DNA from: Taeniopygia guttata
Lineage: Eukaryota > Chordata > Aves > Passeriformes > Estrildidae
DNA length: 64,000 bases
Assembly (NCBI RefSeq): GCF_048771995.1
Contig: NC_133063.1
Coordinates: 63,967,514 to 64,031,513, forward strand
Reading direction: 5' to 3'
Shown here: positions 23,461 through 36,000 of the stretch, piece after piece
Numbering within the stretch: position 1 is the first letter of the stretch
How the letters are laid out: each line of letters starts with the position of its first letter
Notes under the pieces: generated by a model
Told to the model about the DNA's origin: nothing
Database searches by the model: none
What the model saw: only the letters and a program-made list of their open reading frames with translations
Translations under genes and position numbers: made by a program

Positions 23461-26400
23461 ATTTTTGAAGTCAGTTCTTTCTAGAAGAAACTTAAAGAAT
23501 AATCTAAATATATGAGATAAGCAGTAACTGAACCAGTAAAAGTAAATTGGTTGATTTTTTTCCCACTAAATTTCAGTGTTTAACAAAAAAAAATTGCTGC
23601 TATGTGGAATATTAGAGACCTTCAATATCCATGTTTTTTCTGTATTTCTCTGGTATGTGATATTGGATGATGGCACATTGCACAGATTTGTCTGTGGCAT
23701 CTGTTTTGTACAATCCAGCTCCCTGAGATGTGTAAGATACCCTGGCAGTGCAAACAAAATATCTTCAAGGCTGATGTAGCACTGAAGCACTGTGCAGGTG
23801 TTTGAGATGCAGATCTCTGATTTTTTGGGTTTTTTTCCCCTCACTTGCCCAGATGGTGGGGTGGGCAGTGTTGAACTTGACATGCTGAGATCTACACCAG
23901 GGAAAGTGGTTTGTCTTCACGGGTGGCAGCTCCTTCCCTCTCACCATCCATGTCCTGTTTCACTGTGTGCCAGCTGCACGCTGCCTCCTGGTACTGGTGG
24001 CACCCGTGCTGAGGAGCTGACCAGATCCACATCTGGACACAGTTCCCTGTGGTTTTGAGAAGCTGCTGACCAAGCTTCCAGCAGTGGTTGTTATTCCCTG
24101 TGAGCTCCTGGTGCGTGGGAGAGCTCTGGTGCACGGAGCTGGGAGGGTGTGTTTGGAGTAGGAGCAAGGCAGAGACAGGTTTCTGAGTGGTGCCCAAGGA
24201 CTGACACAGTCAGTGCCTGTGCTCCATGGCCTCCTGCCAGCCTGCCCACCGCTGCCCTCACCCAGAGGTGCAGCATCCTGGCAGGATGTTCCTTCCTCGC
24301 GATTCTAACCAGATGGTCTTCAGGAAACAGAAGCACTTGAAGCACATGGCATTTGCCATGGTGTTTGCAGCACACAGGAAAGAGTTAACCTTTGTTGAGA
24401 GGGTAGATCTGATGTAGAAGCTGCCGGACTCTGAACTCCAAAGTAGTTACAGCTGCTGCTCCAGCTGAGTGCAGCCCTGCTGTGCAGGCACTGGGGTCAA
24501 GAGCGAGCTACGTGTTCAGTGTTAAAGATATGGGATTGCAGCATCGTCACTTGCCAGGGACCACAGATGGAGCTATGTATGCATTGCACAATAGTCCAGA
24601 AAGGGGTTCTGGTGCTAGAGAAGCTTGTTCTAACACTTCTAAACAGGGACTGCACAATCTCTGATGAGAATGTTAGAGGCAGGCTTCCCAAGCCCAGACT
24701 GTGATCTTCTTGGGACAAATGTTTGCTACAGCTGGATTACTCTTGAGTTTATGTGCTGCCCAGCAGTTGGTGTTAAGGTCCCAACAGCACCTTCTGAAAT
24801 GAAAGTTCTGGCTGTCTGGCTTGTGACTTATCTGTGGCTGTCAGCACTGCAAGGTTTTCTGTCAGTGGAGGGTTAGGGGCTCACAGCTTCACAGCTACCT
24901 TTGGGAACAGCATGAGAGCCAGAGCCTGTATCTTACCTTCTAGCCTCCAGTGGTCATGGATTCGAAGAGAGCCTGGAAACAGGCAAGCTCCATGGTGGTA
25001 AGCCAGCTAAGAGGCAAAGGGCCAGGCTGCTCGCTCCCAGCCACTGTAGCAGGAGGGGACAGGGGGACTGAGCAGAGCTTTGGAGCCTGGCAGGGATTTG
25101 AAGGCCAAGTGCAGTCATGTTTTCTGATGGAGCTGGTGTGTGCTGCCCATGCTGCAGACAGGTCAGGGTGGGCCAGGCCTGTTGCCTCCGCTGGGAGGAA
25201 ACCACTTGTGCAAAATGTGAGTGCTGAAAGCTGCACGTGCGCTGCAGTGGTGGTATGGGTGAGCATAGTGAATGCCTTCTGCCCAGGCTGTGCCCTCACC
25301 ATTCAGAGAGGATTTCTGCCTGGAGAAGGGGCTGTTTCTGGTGAAGTGCAAATCTTTGATAAGGAAGATGTAATTTTTTTTTTACAGTGTGTATTTTCCT
25401 TCATAAATGAACAACACTGCAGTTACAGCGCATGCTCAGCTAGAAGAACATATTTTTTTGTCATCTATTAAGCATAATTTGATGATGCCCTCTCTGTTGC
25501 TCCAGAGTAATTAGCCTTTCAGTCCTCAGACATCTGGTGAGTGGTTTGGTTGATGCCAAGGGGAAAGGAGAACGGAAACTGAAGGACCTTTCATCAAGAA
25601 TCACTGAACCAAAGGAATGCGTCGACATCGTGTTTTTTGTACTGGGACTCTGGGATCCTCATGGGACAGCTCCCAGGCCCACTCGACTTCCAGAAACTTC
25701 AGCAATGATGGAGGAGCCCATGGGGAAATTCTGCCAGTAGTCAAAGCCCCTAATGGCTTGTAATATCCTTAAGGGTGTTTTTACTGTACTGAGAAGTAAT
25801 GTGTTTTTTTTGTTTGATGCTCTCACCTGATAATTTAACTCAGCATTGCCCCTGTATCCTTGTGCTGGAAAAGAGCTAGGACTATTCATTTTCCCATGGT
25901 TACTTCCGATTTTAAAACTCTCACTATATTCCTTCCCTTTGTATTTCTTCCTTCCCCCTCCCTCCAGACTGAAGTGCCATTTCCAACTGTCCTTTTTAAA
26001 GTCATTATCCTACAGTTATTTAAAAAATATATAGTTAAAGTAACTATCCTCTATTCAACAGTTCTTGGAGCTTGTCTTCCCTCCCTTCCTAAGCTCCATT
26101 TTGAAAGAGGATGTAGTAAAAATGCACACTGTATTAACACCTTTCTGCACTTTGAGAGTGCATTGTGATACAGTTCCTTTTGGCCTTCTGTTTTCAGTCC
26201 TAATGGTTATTTGCAAAGAATATTGCACTACCTGTGTTGAGACCTTGGCTCTGATGACAGGTCAAGGCCTGGCTCTGTGTATGTGAAAGGATTGCTTTAT
26301 CTAGGTGATCGTGCATTTATTATCTCTGTAGTCTTTTTGTTTGTTTGTTTTAGTCACATGCAAGTCATAAAATGTGACTGCAATGCTCTGATGTCAGCTT

Positions 26401-26789
26401 TTTTATTTTTCCACATTGTGATAGTGACTCACAATTCTTGGGAGTGGGAGATCTAATACATTGCTTAAGAGGAGGTCTGCCAAGGGTAACAGTCTCCAAA
26501 GGCCTTAAAATATCCTAAAGGAGGTACAACCTATTCCTAGGAAGACTGGAAAGGCACTAAGTGGCTCGGCCAAACAGCTCTGAACCACTTTGTTACCAGA
26601 TGCAATACCAGATTGTCTATAACACATTCAGCGTAGGTAAAATTCCACTTTCTTCCCTCCACTGATTAATACTGAATCCAAAAAAGTTAATACATTCAAC
26701 CTTTCCTTGAGTGTGTTTTAAGCAAGCTGTCACCCCATTTACATGCTGCTCTCTAGATTTTAGGACAAATTTGAAAAGAAGCGAGGTCC
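23461..26789. other. Intergenic gap between convergent SERINC5 and THBS4
   Basis: About 3.3 kb without a supported gene. A GC-richer part at about 23860-25330 stays open on both strands for up to 173 codons, but shows no recognised domain, splice structure or conservation that I can judge. No mobile element was recognised. Confidence 0.6.
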
Positions 26790-26967
26790 AGGTATATTTA
26801 GTCTCCTTTTTATTTTCACTTTTTTACAAAAAAAAAAAAAAAAGTCTGACATAGTCACATCAATGAGAATAAAGCTGCAGTGTGCATTCTGACAACAAAA
26901 ATCATATAAGTATTTAAAATATATGGTTTTACTGTTTGCAATAGCAATGTTAGTTTGCTTTTACTTT
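26790..26967 (-). other. THBS4: THBS4 3' untranslated region
   Basis: Short 3' UTR between the THBS4 stop at 26968 and the inferred cleavage site about 20 bp beyond the AATAAA at 26809-26814. It includes a homopolymer run at about 26827-26843 (T on the coding strand). Confidence 0.6.
26809..26814 (-). promoter_or_regulatory. THBS4: THBS4 poly(A) signal
   Basis: AATAAA on the minus strand (TTTATT on the plus strand), about 155 bp past the THBS4 stop codon and the first good hexamer downstream of it. Confidence 0.65.
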
Positions 26968-27029
26968 TTAAATATCCCCAACACCAAATTGCTGCGCTTG
27001 AAATTCTTGAAAGTCCTCTGGGATGGTGT
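26968..27029 (-). CDS. THBS4: THBS4 last coding exon (exon 22)
   Basis: Begins after TTTTCAG and encodes [19 protein letters not shown], then TAA. The first Asp codon is split with the previous exon (G|AC). [10 protein letters not shown] matches human TSP-4; the final residues differ from the human NFDRFDN end (recalled). Confidence 0.93.
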
Positions 27030-30000
27030 CTGAAAACAGGAAAATACATAAAAGTTTAGTCTCTTCCAACAAAATTAAGCAGCACTTAAATTACCCACCT
27101 ATTCTCTTTTTAGGTAACATGCTTCTCTTTTGTTTCCATATTAAGAATGAACGAGGAATGTTTCCAACACAAAGAGGCTAACGAGACAGTGAGTGCTACA
27201 GTGCCTGTCAATCTTCAAATTACGTATCTCTGAAGACTTTGTGGCTAGCAGTCTTAAGTTTTTATCAATAAACACTGATCAGAAAGACAAGACAGGTGTT
27301 TGTCCTGCTCTGCATGCCAGACACATTTGTAGCATCAGTATCTCTTATGTCTCATGTATCCTAATTCAGCTTCCATGTGATGGTTTCCCAGACCACAGGA
27401 AGGGACAAAAAGCATTAACCCCAGGACCAACAGCAACTGGCACAAAGACTGAGACTTGGACAAGGGAGCTGGAGATGGATCAATGCTGTAAGAGCAGCTA
27501 CAGTTCTGTTTGAAGCATTATTTGCAGTCTGCCTTTGCCAGATCCCAAAACATTTTATCTGGAGAGCGACAGAGAAACCACAGAGTTAAAGCTGCAGCCA
27601 GCAATGGAGCCACAGCAACAAAGCTCAACTTCACTCTGATTATTTTCACCCTGATGCAGGAGAGGTAGCTCTGAACTCAAAAAAGGGACATGTGTATACA
27701 CTTTTTTCTACATAGACACAGTATGTAGAAAAAGGGGGTAAGTCCTCTGCTTTTTCTTGAACACCTTTAAAAGGCCTGACTTTCAAGCCTTTTCTGCGTA
27801 CTGGTGTAACTTCTCTGATATGAAAACAGAGATACTGTGGGACTTCAGAGTTCTTTTGAGTGGGTTTCATTGACTTTATGTAGCTTCTGCAGCAACCCCA
27901 TGTGCCTGCTCACTGCCATGTAAGTGTGACTCAGTGGCAGCTTTGATACTCGCTTTCTGGGAAACTACAATATAGTTGAAAATACTTACCAAGTAATTTT
28001 TATTTGTAAGCACTACTGTCTAGAAGTTCCCTGTTTAACTGTGACCTCCTAAGTGTACTAAGTGTCCAAGCACCAGAGTCCATCAGCATAACATTCTACA
28101 GAGTGGCAATGTCCACTGCAGTCCTGGACTGGGCTTCTCGGATCAGAAAGCAGACAAGGAAACTATTCCAACTTGTCTGGTGGATTATTTTCCAAAGACT
28201 GGATATGGATGCTGCGAGGAAGAGGGGCAGCCCCTTCAGCCCCAATTCAAGTTACCTGAACTGTTGCTGGGACAGAAATACCCTGAAATGATCAGATACT
28301 GTGTGACTGATAAAAGTTTGAGTTAATTTGTATAGTGAATGATCAGGGCTAAGTTAAAAGGCTCTTGCCCTGAGAAAAGGCAACAGCATTCCTACATGTG
28401 AGAAAAGGCATCTTATGATCTTGTCCCCCACCACAGTGGGCCAGTCAGCAAGCACACAAGTGACAGTGATGCCCGATGCCTGAGCTCACTGCCTCTCTGC
28501 AGGTGTATTTTACCTTGTATTCAAAGCTCAAACTGTCTACATACACTATGGTATCAGTGTATTTGTTGTGTGTGTACAGCTCTCAGGTTTTATATAACAT
28601 TCCTAAGTCTCTGATGACAGCTGTGCCCCTCAGATGGCACATTCTCTGTAGAAGAGTGACTGCTCTGGGAGGAGCAGCTGTGTTAGTTCCTGTCTCGCTG
28701 GGCTTCCGTGTGCTGCTGGCGTCAGGGGAGGTATTTCACAGCTGTGAATAATTTGTAAAAGAAGGGCAAAGGAAAGAATGCTAAATGGCTTAATGCAACA
28801 GCCTTACTACTGGTTCTTCATTGTCACTTGCTAGCTGTTAGCTAAAACAGCATAAGAACATTACCATTGCAGCGATATTTCAGGTTGGACCAAATAATGT
28901 TTTCCTGAGAGAAGCAGAAAACTCCAAGCCGTCCTCCACGCATCGTGGTGTCTATGGTTACACCAGAATCTGCCACTAGGTCAGAGCCTTCATAAAATCT
29001 TGCCCTTAATGAAAGCAAAACAGAAGCTCTATTAGGTCTTTTCTAAGGCTGCAACATTCCTGAAAGTAATGTTGTTATCCATGGAGACTATTCTTGGACA
29101 TGCTGTCCCTCCCATCTAGCCCAGGGGAGAAAAAGCAGTTAATGTAGCTCCTGTATCGACTGGGAACTGGAGCAATGCTTCAAGAAGGGGGAGGATTTTT
29201 TGAGGGGTTTCTACATATCCTAAAAAAAGCTTTGGAATGTTTTTTTTTTCCCCTGTAGTCAGTCTAGCTGAGTGCTTTAGCTCTTGACATTTTCCACAGT
29301 CAATAGTGATAGGAGAACCAGACTAGATCAGTTGAAGAAGGCCAGATGGATATTGTCTTCCACGGTTTGAACGTTTTTTTTTTTTTCCTGTAATAGGAAG
29401 AGTGTCAACAAACCATTGGGATCTTAAACTTGTCTGTGACATTTATTTAAAAATGTGAATATGATAAATTCCAGGAACTGTTTTGCTGATCTAGCATCCT
29501 CTTGTTAGAAAACACATCAACAAATTCCCAAATAGCCCTGTGAAAGCTGCCCCCACCAGCTTCCCAGTGTGTGCTCTGTATTGAGGGCTTGAACAGGACC
29601 ACACTGGAGCCAGCTGAGCTGTTTGCTGTAGCCCACATCAAGTCCTCAGCCTATGGGATACGGGGTAAATGACCTAGGGGATGATGAGCCTGGAGGGCCC
29701 TGTTGGATGGGGCATTTCTGCATGCAAGAAAAGAGCAAACAGGTGAAAGGAATTAAAGTTCCCTTGTCTTTTCATAATATAAAGAGAAAAGCCCAAATGC
29801 TGATATGTTTCTGATTTTATTTACTGATTTGCTGAGGCAGTTTAAAAGTATCTGTACAATGAATAGAATTTTTTGTCTTGCAAATTTCCATGGGAGAGGC
29901 TGGCTCAAGTGACTTCCTTGAAGGCTTGGAAGACCTTTGCTAGACACACACAGTGGCATCTGCCCTAACCAGACCACAGCAAGAGTAGACAGAGAGCTGA

Positions 30001-33000
30001 CAGAGGCTCGCTTTAGGCCTGCCTGCCTTCAGTTTTAAAGGATTTTGTGACACAGACTGTCCTGCCTTTCCCAGTTACAGAGCATTACTTGGGCTGGTTG
30101 GAGAGACTGCAGCCATAAGAGATGTTTGCTCATGCAGCAGCTTCATTAACTTCTTGGTCTAAATATAAGTTGCTACCTGAGATCAGTTCACTACTGCCCT
30201 GTGGCTGGGGCAAAACAAGTGACAGTATAAAGGTACTTAATTCATTTTAGTGTAAAAGTCAATCATGCTCACTCCAGTTACTATTGAGGATGATGCTCTG
30301 CACTAGAAAAGTGGAATAATTACACCACCAAATTACTACATCTGAACTGCAGGGTGATGATTTTCTTGAAGAAAAGCTGGCTTACCCATATTTCTGTTCT
30401 AAGGCTGAAAGACCTGAGCCCATCATGCCAGGGCAGTTAGTTTTTTGCATTTTAACATCAGCCTTAATCTACAAGTATAATTCCTGCTGATTTGTTTGCT
30501 GGATGTTGCAGAGTAAAATGTTTCATATTGAATTCTGATTTTTTTCTATTATTAACTATTTTTTCCCCCCAAAAAAAACCCCAAAATAAGACATTACAAA
30601 GCTTTGACAAACTTTCTAACTATGTGCTGAATAATGTCAAATCTATCACAGGAGGACAATTACTTGGAAGTTAGAATCACAACATCTAAGTGGACAACTT
30701 TTATTCTGTTACCCTAGAATACGTAAATGAACTACCCCAATTCTAACAAAAATATTCTAAAATATCAAAATTAAGAAAATCTGAAATATATTGGTTTTCA
30801 GATCAGTGGCCAGCAGTAGCAGTGGCTAGTAGTAGGAAACAAGGTATTAAAGCCAGAAAAGAGCTCATCAGGGTAAGGCACAGTTAAAAGAGACAGATGG
30901 TCCATACAAAGAGGTTTAACTTGGAATTGTCTAGGAAAGAGCTGCAGGCTGAATTCCAAAAGTCTTATTTGTTATGAGGCTTCATCAGTACAAAGCCCAG
31001 ACATAATAAAAATTCTCAGGGTATCATCTGAATCAGGTGTTGAGAAATTACAGTATCTGTTACTCCCCTTATCTATCTTTTCCTCTCTTACCTGATATAA
31101 CCAATCTGAGGTCTGTGCTGCAAGAACCAGCGATAGGAGACTTTGTCTTTCCACCCTACATTTCGGGGGTCCTTCCACAGCAGCCTGACCTGATCATTGG
31201 TGTCCCCTGTGTGCCAGAGGGAGTTGCGGAGGTGCTCACCAGGACCTGTCTTGGATTTCACAGCCTGCAAAAATACAATTTTCCAACACTGACCACAAAG
31301 AAAAGTCACTTTCAGGAGCCAAGATTTTGTTTAGTGAGGAGCAGGTCTGCAGAAGCATCCTCTCTGCTACTAACAGGCCCCTAACTTCTGTTCTACAGCC
31401 GCAGCCACTGCCTGCATGGGCAAAGCGACCTGGACAAAGGAAAAAGAGACAGTCTGAGCAGTGAGGGTCAGAGCACAATCACTGAAAAGACTTAAATGCT
31501 CCAGCTGATCAGAAAGGCAAAATTACGTTCCTTAAAGCAGTGCTATAAAAAGGGCTGTGTGGCAGCTGCCTGACTTAACCATTTTGACAGCAGTTGCCAA
31601 TAGAGAGCATCAGTCGGGCAGCACAGCTGACATGCAGTGCAGTGGCTGGGCTTATGCATGGCATGATGACCTGGCCCATGGCCAGCACATGGCCAGATGG
31701 CATAGCCAGGCTGCAGCGAGCACTGTGTCCTTAGCCAGGAGCCACCACCAGTACCTTTAGCTGAATGCCGGGCTCTGCAACAGCTCGGAAGGGAGTCGCT
31801 TGCCAGTATGTCTGTTCCGTCTGTTTCCACATTACTACGTAAAAGCTAGAGCTGTCTTGATAACCAAAAATAAAGCCAGCATAGTCGTCATCTGTCACTG
31901 TGTTCACATGAAAAGTGCCCTCAAAGTCAACGCCGTTAAAAGCCGTGTAACCTAAGGGTACACACAAGTTAAAAACAATTCTGCACAACACATCTCCAGA
32001 TTCTCAGCGTTTTCTGCTGTGAAACTTAAATCTCAGAAGAGGCTACATACCAACAGCAAGGCCAGGATCACTGTTCATAGTCTGCACAATTTCCATCCCC
32101 TGTTAAGGGTAAATTCAGGGTGGTTAGCATCTGTGGCAAGCTGGATTGCCTAAATCTTTTCTGGTCTTCCTCTAGCACCTCCTTCATCCCTCTCCTCTGT
32201 TTGCTTACAGCATATCTGTGATGCTTGTAGTTCTGAACTAAAATCAGTGAGAACTATAATCAAACAGTAATTTTTGAGCTTCTTGCACAGCCCGAGTTGG
32301 GAATGATTTGTTTGCTTTCCTAGTGCAGAATTAATCATACTGGTATTTTGATACTTTTTTTCCCTAGCACAATACTCTGGAAATCTGAATCTGGCCAAAA
32401 CTGGGGTGCAGGGGAAGAGGGTTGTAGGAGGAAGAGAGCTTTTCCTATGCTTAGCTCATACAGTTGGATCACAGAGTTCAGGATTGAACTGACTGCCAGG
32501 ACTGTGTTAAGGAAGATGTGTACTCCCCATCTGGCTTGGCAGAGACTTTTTCAAGGGAAAAAACTGCACACTCCCTGTGACTCAGAACACATTAGCTGCC
32601 TGAAGGCTAAAATTTGTTAGTGTAAATAAGTTACTGGACTCCATCTAGGAGTGCTGGACTGCTGCCCAGTCCAGCACTCTGGGGTCCTAGCACAGGGACA
32701 TGGACCTGTTGGAGCGAGTCCGGAGGAGGCCACAAAGATGATCAGAGGGATGGAACCCCTCTGCTATGAAGACAGGCTGAGAGAATTGGGGTTTTTCAGC
32801 CTGGGAAAGAGAAGGCTTTGGGATGACCTAATTGTGGCCTTCCAGTACTTGAAGGGAGCCTACCAGAAAAATAGAGAGGGATATTTTACCAAGAGCATGT
32901 AGTGACAGCACAAGGGGCAATGGATTCAAAGTAAGATCAAGTAGGTTTAGATTAAGTATGAGGGAAAAAAGTTTTACTGTTAGGTTTGTGAGGCACTGGA

Positions 33001-36000
33001 ACAGGTTACCCAGAGACACTCCAAACCTGTAAGTGTTCAAGGCTGGCTGAAGCTCTCAGAAACCTGGTCTAGTGCTGTGTATCCCTGCTTTTGGCAGGTT
33101 GGGGTTGGAATGAGATGATCTTTGAGATCTCTTCCAACCCAAACGATTCTAAGATCCTATGAAATGCTGTTATTTAGCACATTGGACTTTTAAATTACAG
33201 GAAGGATTAATGAAACTTGTTTGTTACAGAAATACTTCAACAAGGTAACACATGTCTACCTTCTGGCAGCAGTGAAATCCACCAATAAGTTGGCCAGCAT
33301 GTAGCTATTTTAGAGTTTTGGGAACATCAATTTTGATAGCTTGAAGGCTATCCTTCATTATTACTCCTGAAAAGATTCTACTAACCAACACCTACTTTTC
33401 ATGTCGACCAGAGGTCCAGCAATTGCAGAGCTAATTTTATTGTGGTTTTCAAATGATCTTTCTCAGACAGGTAGGAAAGATCAAGTGACCAAGAAAACCC
33501 ATTTTTACCTGGTTCAGAACCACCCAGTTGGGATCAATCTGCGCATCCCCCTCTGGGTCCAACACCACTGTCTGATAGGCCCTGAAGTCTGTCAAGGTGA
33601 TCTCTGCATTCTCAGGGCACACATCAATCCGATCAATCACTGTGTCCTGGTCAAAATCAGACTCACAGACATCGCCAACTCCATCACCTGAATGTATCAG
33701 AGAAGGAAAGGAGATTTATGGTGCAGCAAGTAGTCACATCTGCCCCAGCCATGGGATGAGGGTGTCCAAGAAGCAGGCAGAGCATCAGCCCTGCAGGCTG
33801 TAGTGCCTGAGAAAATGCCTCTGTTTTGGCCAAAGGGCTCCTGAGTGCTGCTGTTGTTCCTGGGATGAGTGTATGCATTGGTAATGACAGGGTTGCATCC
33901 TGGTGTGCACAGCCTGGAGATGAATGTGGTGCCTGAGAATCAGAATGGCTCCTTAAGGCCGATCTTACCATTATCATCTTCCTGCCCCAGGTTGGGGACC
34001 AGCCTGCAGTTGTCAGGGCCCGGAGGCAAGAGGTCAGGAATGCCATCATTATCATCATCATCATCACACTCATCACCCAGCCCATCCTTATCTGTGTCCA
34101 GCTGGGAGCTGTTAATAACTGTAGGGCAATTGTCTGTGCTGTCCTGGTGCCCATCACCATCGCTGCAAGCACAGAAAGGAAAAAGAAATGGTATGCCAGT
34201 ATCAGTTCCTGCCTCTGCACAGGGAACAGCACAGACACCTGAGGGGGAAACACGCCAGTGGCAGTCTGGAGCTGGAAGCAGACCAGTGGGCAACACATCC
34301 TGTTGTTGCTCAGGTGGCTGAACTGCAAGGAGAGCAGGAACAAAGAGACTCAGATAAGATAAGGTGGCAGGAAAGCAAAGGAGGCAGGAACTTAAAAAAA
34401 GCGTTCCAAGCCAGGAGTTAAAAAACTACTCGGGGAAAAGAAAAATAAGCCTTACATAGTGTGGGAAACATACTGGAGCCCAAGACCCCAGTCAACATCC
34501 ACTTCTGAAGAGCATGTAAGGCACATCCAACAAGTGCAGTGTCACCAATCAAGAGGCACTCAGGAGACAACAAGAGCTGGACACCTTGTGTCCCTTCTCT
34601 TATGTGCACGTGTCTTGGTGCTCATGAACATGCAGGTGTGAGTGTGAATGAAGCTTTATGAGAGTCTCTACATGAGCACCTGAAATCAGACTTATTTAAA
34701 AACAAGCACTGTTCTCACCCTCCTGCATAGTAAGTTTTTTGTAGTGGACTTGGCACTGCTACATTAGTGCTTGGACTCAATGGTCTTGAAGGTGTTTTCC
34801 AAACTGAATGATTACCATCCTGCAGGGGGGCATACAGTAAGAAATAGAGGAGAAAGTCTGTAGCTCCTTCCCAGTCATGGCTGCATTAGCTGGTCACAGG
34901 GAAGAGCCACCAAGCACATGGACACATTCTACAGAAGAGGTTCAAGAAGTTATGGCGTGGCTACATAACTTCTTCATCCCAACTGTTAATTGCATCCCTG
35001 AAAAAAAACTGCTTGAAGTATGGTATATTTTGTACACCCACCAAAACCAAATTACTTTCTAGCAATTAGCAGGCATGTTTTCCCTCAGTGCTGTCTTATT
35101 GGTGCAGGTGAAGCAGAAATGACCTGCAGCCAAATTAAAGTCATGCTATGGCTTATAGGTAGGAATATTCCCAAGTACCTCTCCCTGCTTAAGAAATGTG
35201 CTTTAATTTTAGGTCAGAGTAATCAATGTTTGCCCAATATTGAGATAAAGTGCAGTAAGCACCATATGTGTATCTACTCAAGTTATGCATGCTTCACACA
35301 GGAAATGCTTCACACACATTAGTGAATTTTGTTGGAGGGGGCAGGGGGAATACCTTTTTTAAAACAAGAAAAAGAACAAAGACATATTAACTTAAGAGTA
35401 AAATGCAGATGGCCTTGGCAGCTACTGGCCCAAGATAGGGAATAATCCCTGCAGAGACATATTAGTAGGATCCCTGCAGGTCCCTTTGCAGAGGGAGCAC
35501 CCACCAATGGCCCTGGGGTGAAACCCTGCAGCTGTCTGTGGCTGATGAAAGACTGTGACAGCACAGGATTTATCATTTCCCTTGCCTCTTGCTGTAAGTG
35601 AGGTGCACATGGGAGAACCTGCCATCCCTTAAGCTGGTTATGCAGAAGCTGCTTCCAGACAAGTGATGCAATTTGTCATGGAACTTGCTCCTGTGAATGC
35701 CCAAGGCATATGAAAGCCATAGACAGAGGATCCTTGCCAGTCTTGGTGTGCTAAAGCAAAGGGGTTGCTCTGCAAGTGTTATACACTAGATAACAAAATT
35801 TTGTTTCTGCAAAGAACACTAGATTCTTAATGAAATATATAGAGCCCTTAACTGTGAAATTTCTGCTAAGAAAGCAGAGAAATGAAAGAGGAATGAAAAA
35901 TAAAGCAAAAAAGGAAAGACATTTTCTCACTAAGAAGCTCTGAGCAGTGCTCTGGGTTTTACAGCCAGAGAGCTGCTTGAGTGTCACTTCCACAGGAACT

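Noticed and set aside
24940..25471. Overlapping open frames on both strands (173 and 120 codons) between the two genes
   Set aside because: GC-rich stretches stay open by chance. There is no domain, no splice partner and no codon pattern, and both strands are equally open.
34050..34075. ATC trinucleotide run taken as a microsatellite
   Set aside because: On the minus strand it is GAT repeats encoding the conserved poly-Asp calcium site of THBS4 exon 16, so it is coding sequence.
33684..34343. 219-codon minus-strand open frame
   Set aside because: It is a different reading frame across THBS4 exon 16 and its flanks. The true exon frame (DGDGHQD...) is 33969-34162.
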